DNA from: Obelidium mucronatum
Lineage: Eukaryota > Chytridiomycota > Chytridiomycetes > Chytridiales > Chytriomycetaceae
NCBI GenBank assembly: GCA_025765595.1
Contig: JAIVFH010000177.1
Coordinates: 1 to 55,856 of the forward strand
Reading direction: 5' to 3'
DNA length: 55,856 nt
Shown: piece by piece, positions 55,071 through 55,856 of the stretch
Position numbering within the stretch: the first letter of the stretch is position 1
Layout: each line of letters starts with the position of its first letter
Translations under genes and position numbers: made by a program
Notes under the pieces: generated by a model
Told to the model about the DNA's origin: nothing
The model's input: the letters and a program-made list of their open reading frames with translations, nothing else
Databases searched by the model: none

Positions 55071-55856
55071 TTGGTTGTTTTACAAAGAGAACTTTTTAAG
55101 AATGTATTTTTGAAAGGGAATTTAATGAGACTTTGGGATGATAGAATTAATGGTCTTTTCCAAATGAGATTTAGATAATATGCGTTTAAGGGTTAGCTGT
55201 GTGGGATCGATATATTGAGAGATCCCACCCGGCAAGCCTTGTCAAGCCGGGTGGTGTCCAATTTAGGACACTTTTCCCTTTTCCAAACCACGGAGCTTGT
55301 TTGAGCAACCCACCTTCATCCACCCTATTCCGCCGTCCTGCAATCAACGGCAACCCAAACTTTCTTCCTTGCAGCAACCCACACTGTTCCCGCAAACCAA
55401 CAACCTCAAACCATAACCATATTCAAATAAAAAAAAATTAAAAAAAAAAAAAACCAAAGAGAAATAAAGTCCGTTCACGGTTCTCACATTACTGACCCTA
55501 GTGATTTTATTGGTATAAAGCGCATTGCACTAAATCTCTCCAAAACACACAATAAAGACACTGCTTTTTATTGTTGATTATCAATCTATCGATTGCCGGT
55601 ATTATCCAGCAAATGTCTATTGTTAGTAAGTTATAACCAAATAAAATGGAAGTTAAAAGGGCTCATCAGTGCCACTGATTTTGGTTTCATTGGGATACTA
55701 CATTTTCCCTTTGTAGTGCAGCCAGCAGAGCAGTTTGTGGAGAACTGAATCTGACACTTTCAGATGGTTCTGATGTGTGTGGCCACTGCTGAGTGCTGTT
55801 TAGCCAGATCTGGTGAATTCTTGCAGCCAGCAGAGCTGTTTGTGGCCCAAACTGCG
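55071..55856. other. Gene-free right edge with repeats
   Basis: It holds a strong hairpin at 55226-55256 (ccacccggc paired with gccgggtgg, 12-base loop), an A-rich tract (about 55425-55453), an element end (next entry), a short palindrome tcagtgccactga (about 55667), and a 23-bp direct repeat with one mismatch at 55718-55740 and 55823-55845 (core ccagcagagc.gtttgtgg). No coding frame is recognisable. Confidence 0.6.
55573..55618 (-). mobile_element. Second copy of an end of the 36.5-kb repeat element family
   Basis: Read on the minus strand from 55618, the sequence gacatttgctgg, then accggcaatcgata and gataat aligns base for base with the left end of the element at 36541 (gacatgtgccgg, accggcgatcgata, gataat), about 80% identical over 45 bp, including the gcYgg/ccggc mini-hairpin. 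The flank (tattg) begins like the flank of the first element (tatta). The opposite end was not found between here and the dehydrogenase gene, so the copy may be truncated. Confidence 0.6.

Noticed and set aside
1..55856. tRNA, rRNA or snoRNA genes
   Set aside because: I looked for tRNA B-box-like GGTTCRAATCC and for cloverleaf pairing and saw none convincing; a tRNAscan or Infernal run would settle it.

Overview
The window is nuclear DNA of a fungus, most likely a chytrid (Chytridiomycota). The evidence is GT-AG introns of about 50-150 bp, single-copy eukaryotic genes (UTP10/HEATR1, PRCC, cyclophilin A, FAB1, V-ATPase subunit c, Arp4, an ABCC transporter), and lineage-type families: secreted LRR proteins with Thr-rich stalks and GPI-like tails, F-box proteins with plant-type LRRs, Crinkler-like kinase and HNH proteins, and a fungal seven-helix receptor. 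The taxon is an inference; no rRNA or tRNA gene was seen. Most exon structures below were worked out by hand from splice consensus and reading phase.

Layout. 1-10.4 kb is a cell-surface/accessory block: the end of a Cys-rich secreted protein, a hypothetical protein, an LRR gene with a frame break, an F-box/LRR gene, a nine-exon GH5 endoglycoceramidase-like gene and a large GPI-type LRR gene with two frame breaks. 11.3-16.5 kb holds a VWA-domain relic, PRCC, a small conserved fungal protein, an HNH-domain protein and a 5'-truncated Crinkler-type kinase. 16.5-24.2 kb is UTP10 head-to-head with cyclophilin. 24.7-32.3 kb has a 7TM receptor, an RRM-like/GNAT fusion head-to-head with a kinase-like protein, and a second F-box/LRR paralog. 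32.4-38.9 kb has a kinase gene with a wrecked catalytic core, a zinc-finger protein, a 1.2-kb terminal-inverted-repeat element and two small ORFs. 39.1-55.1 kb is mostly intact core genes: FAB1, VMA3, ARP4 head-to-head with an ABCC transporter, an M28 aminopeptidase and an MDR dehydrogenase. The right edge carries a second end of the same repeat family.

Genes working together: UTP10 and cyclophilin, ARP4 and the ABC transporter, and the GNAT fusion and the kinase-like gene each share only 42-56 bp between divergent start codons, so each pair must share its promoter DNA. FAB1 and VMA3 both act on the vacuole/endosome and are divergent neighbours 168 bp apart.

Most notable signals: palindromic CGCCGAAGGCG-type hairpin repeats found in introns of three genes, with the two large arrays in the same orientation relative to transcription; a contrast between frame-intact core genes and several frame-broken accessory paralogs; a two-ended repeat element family; and a 31-C/23-A tract inside a FAB1 intron.
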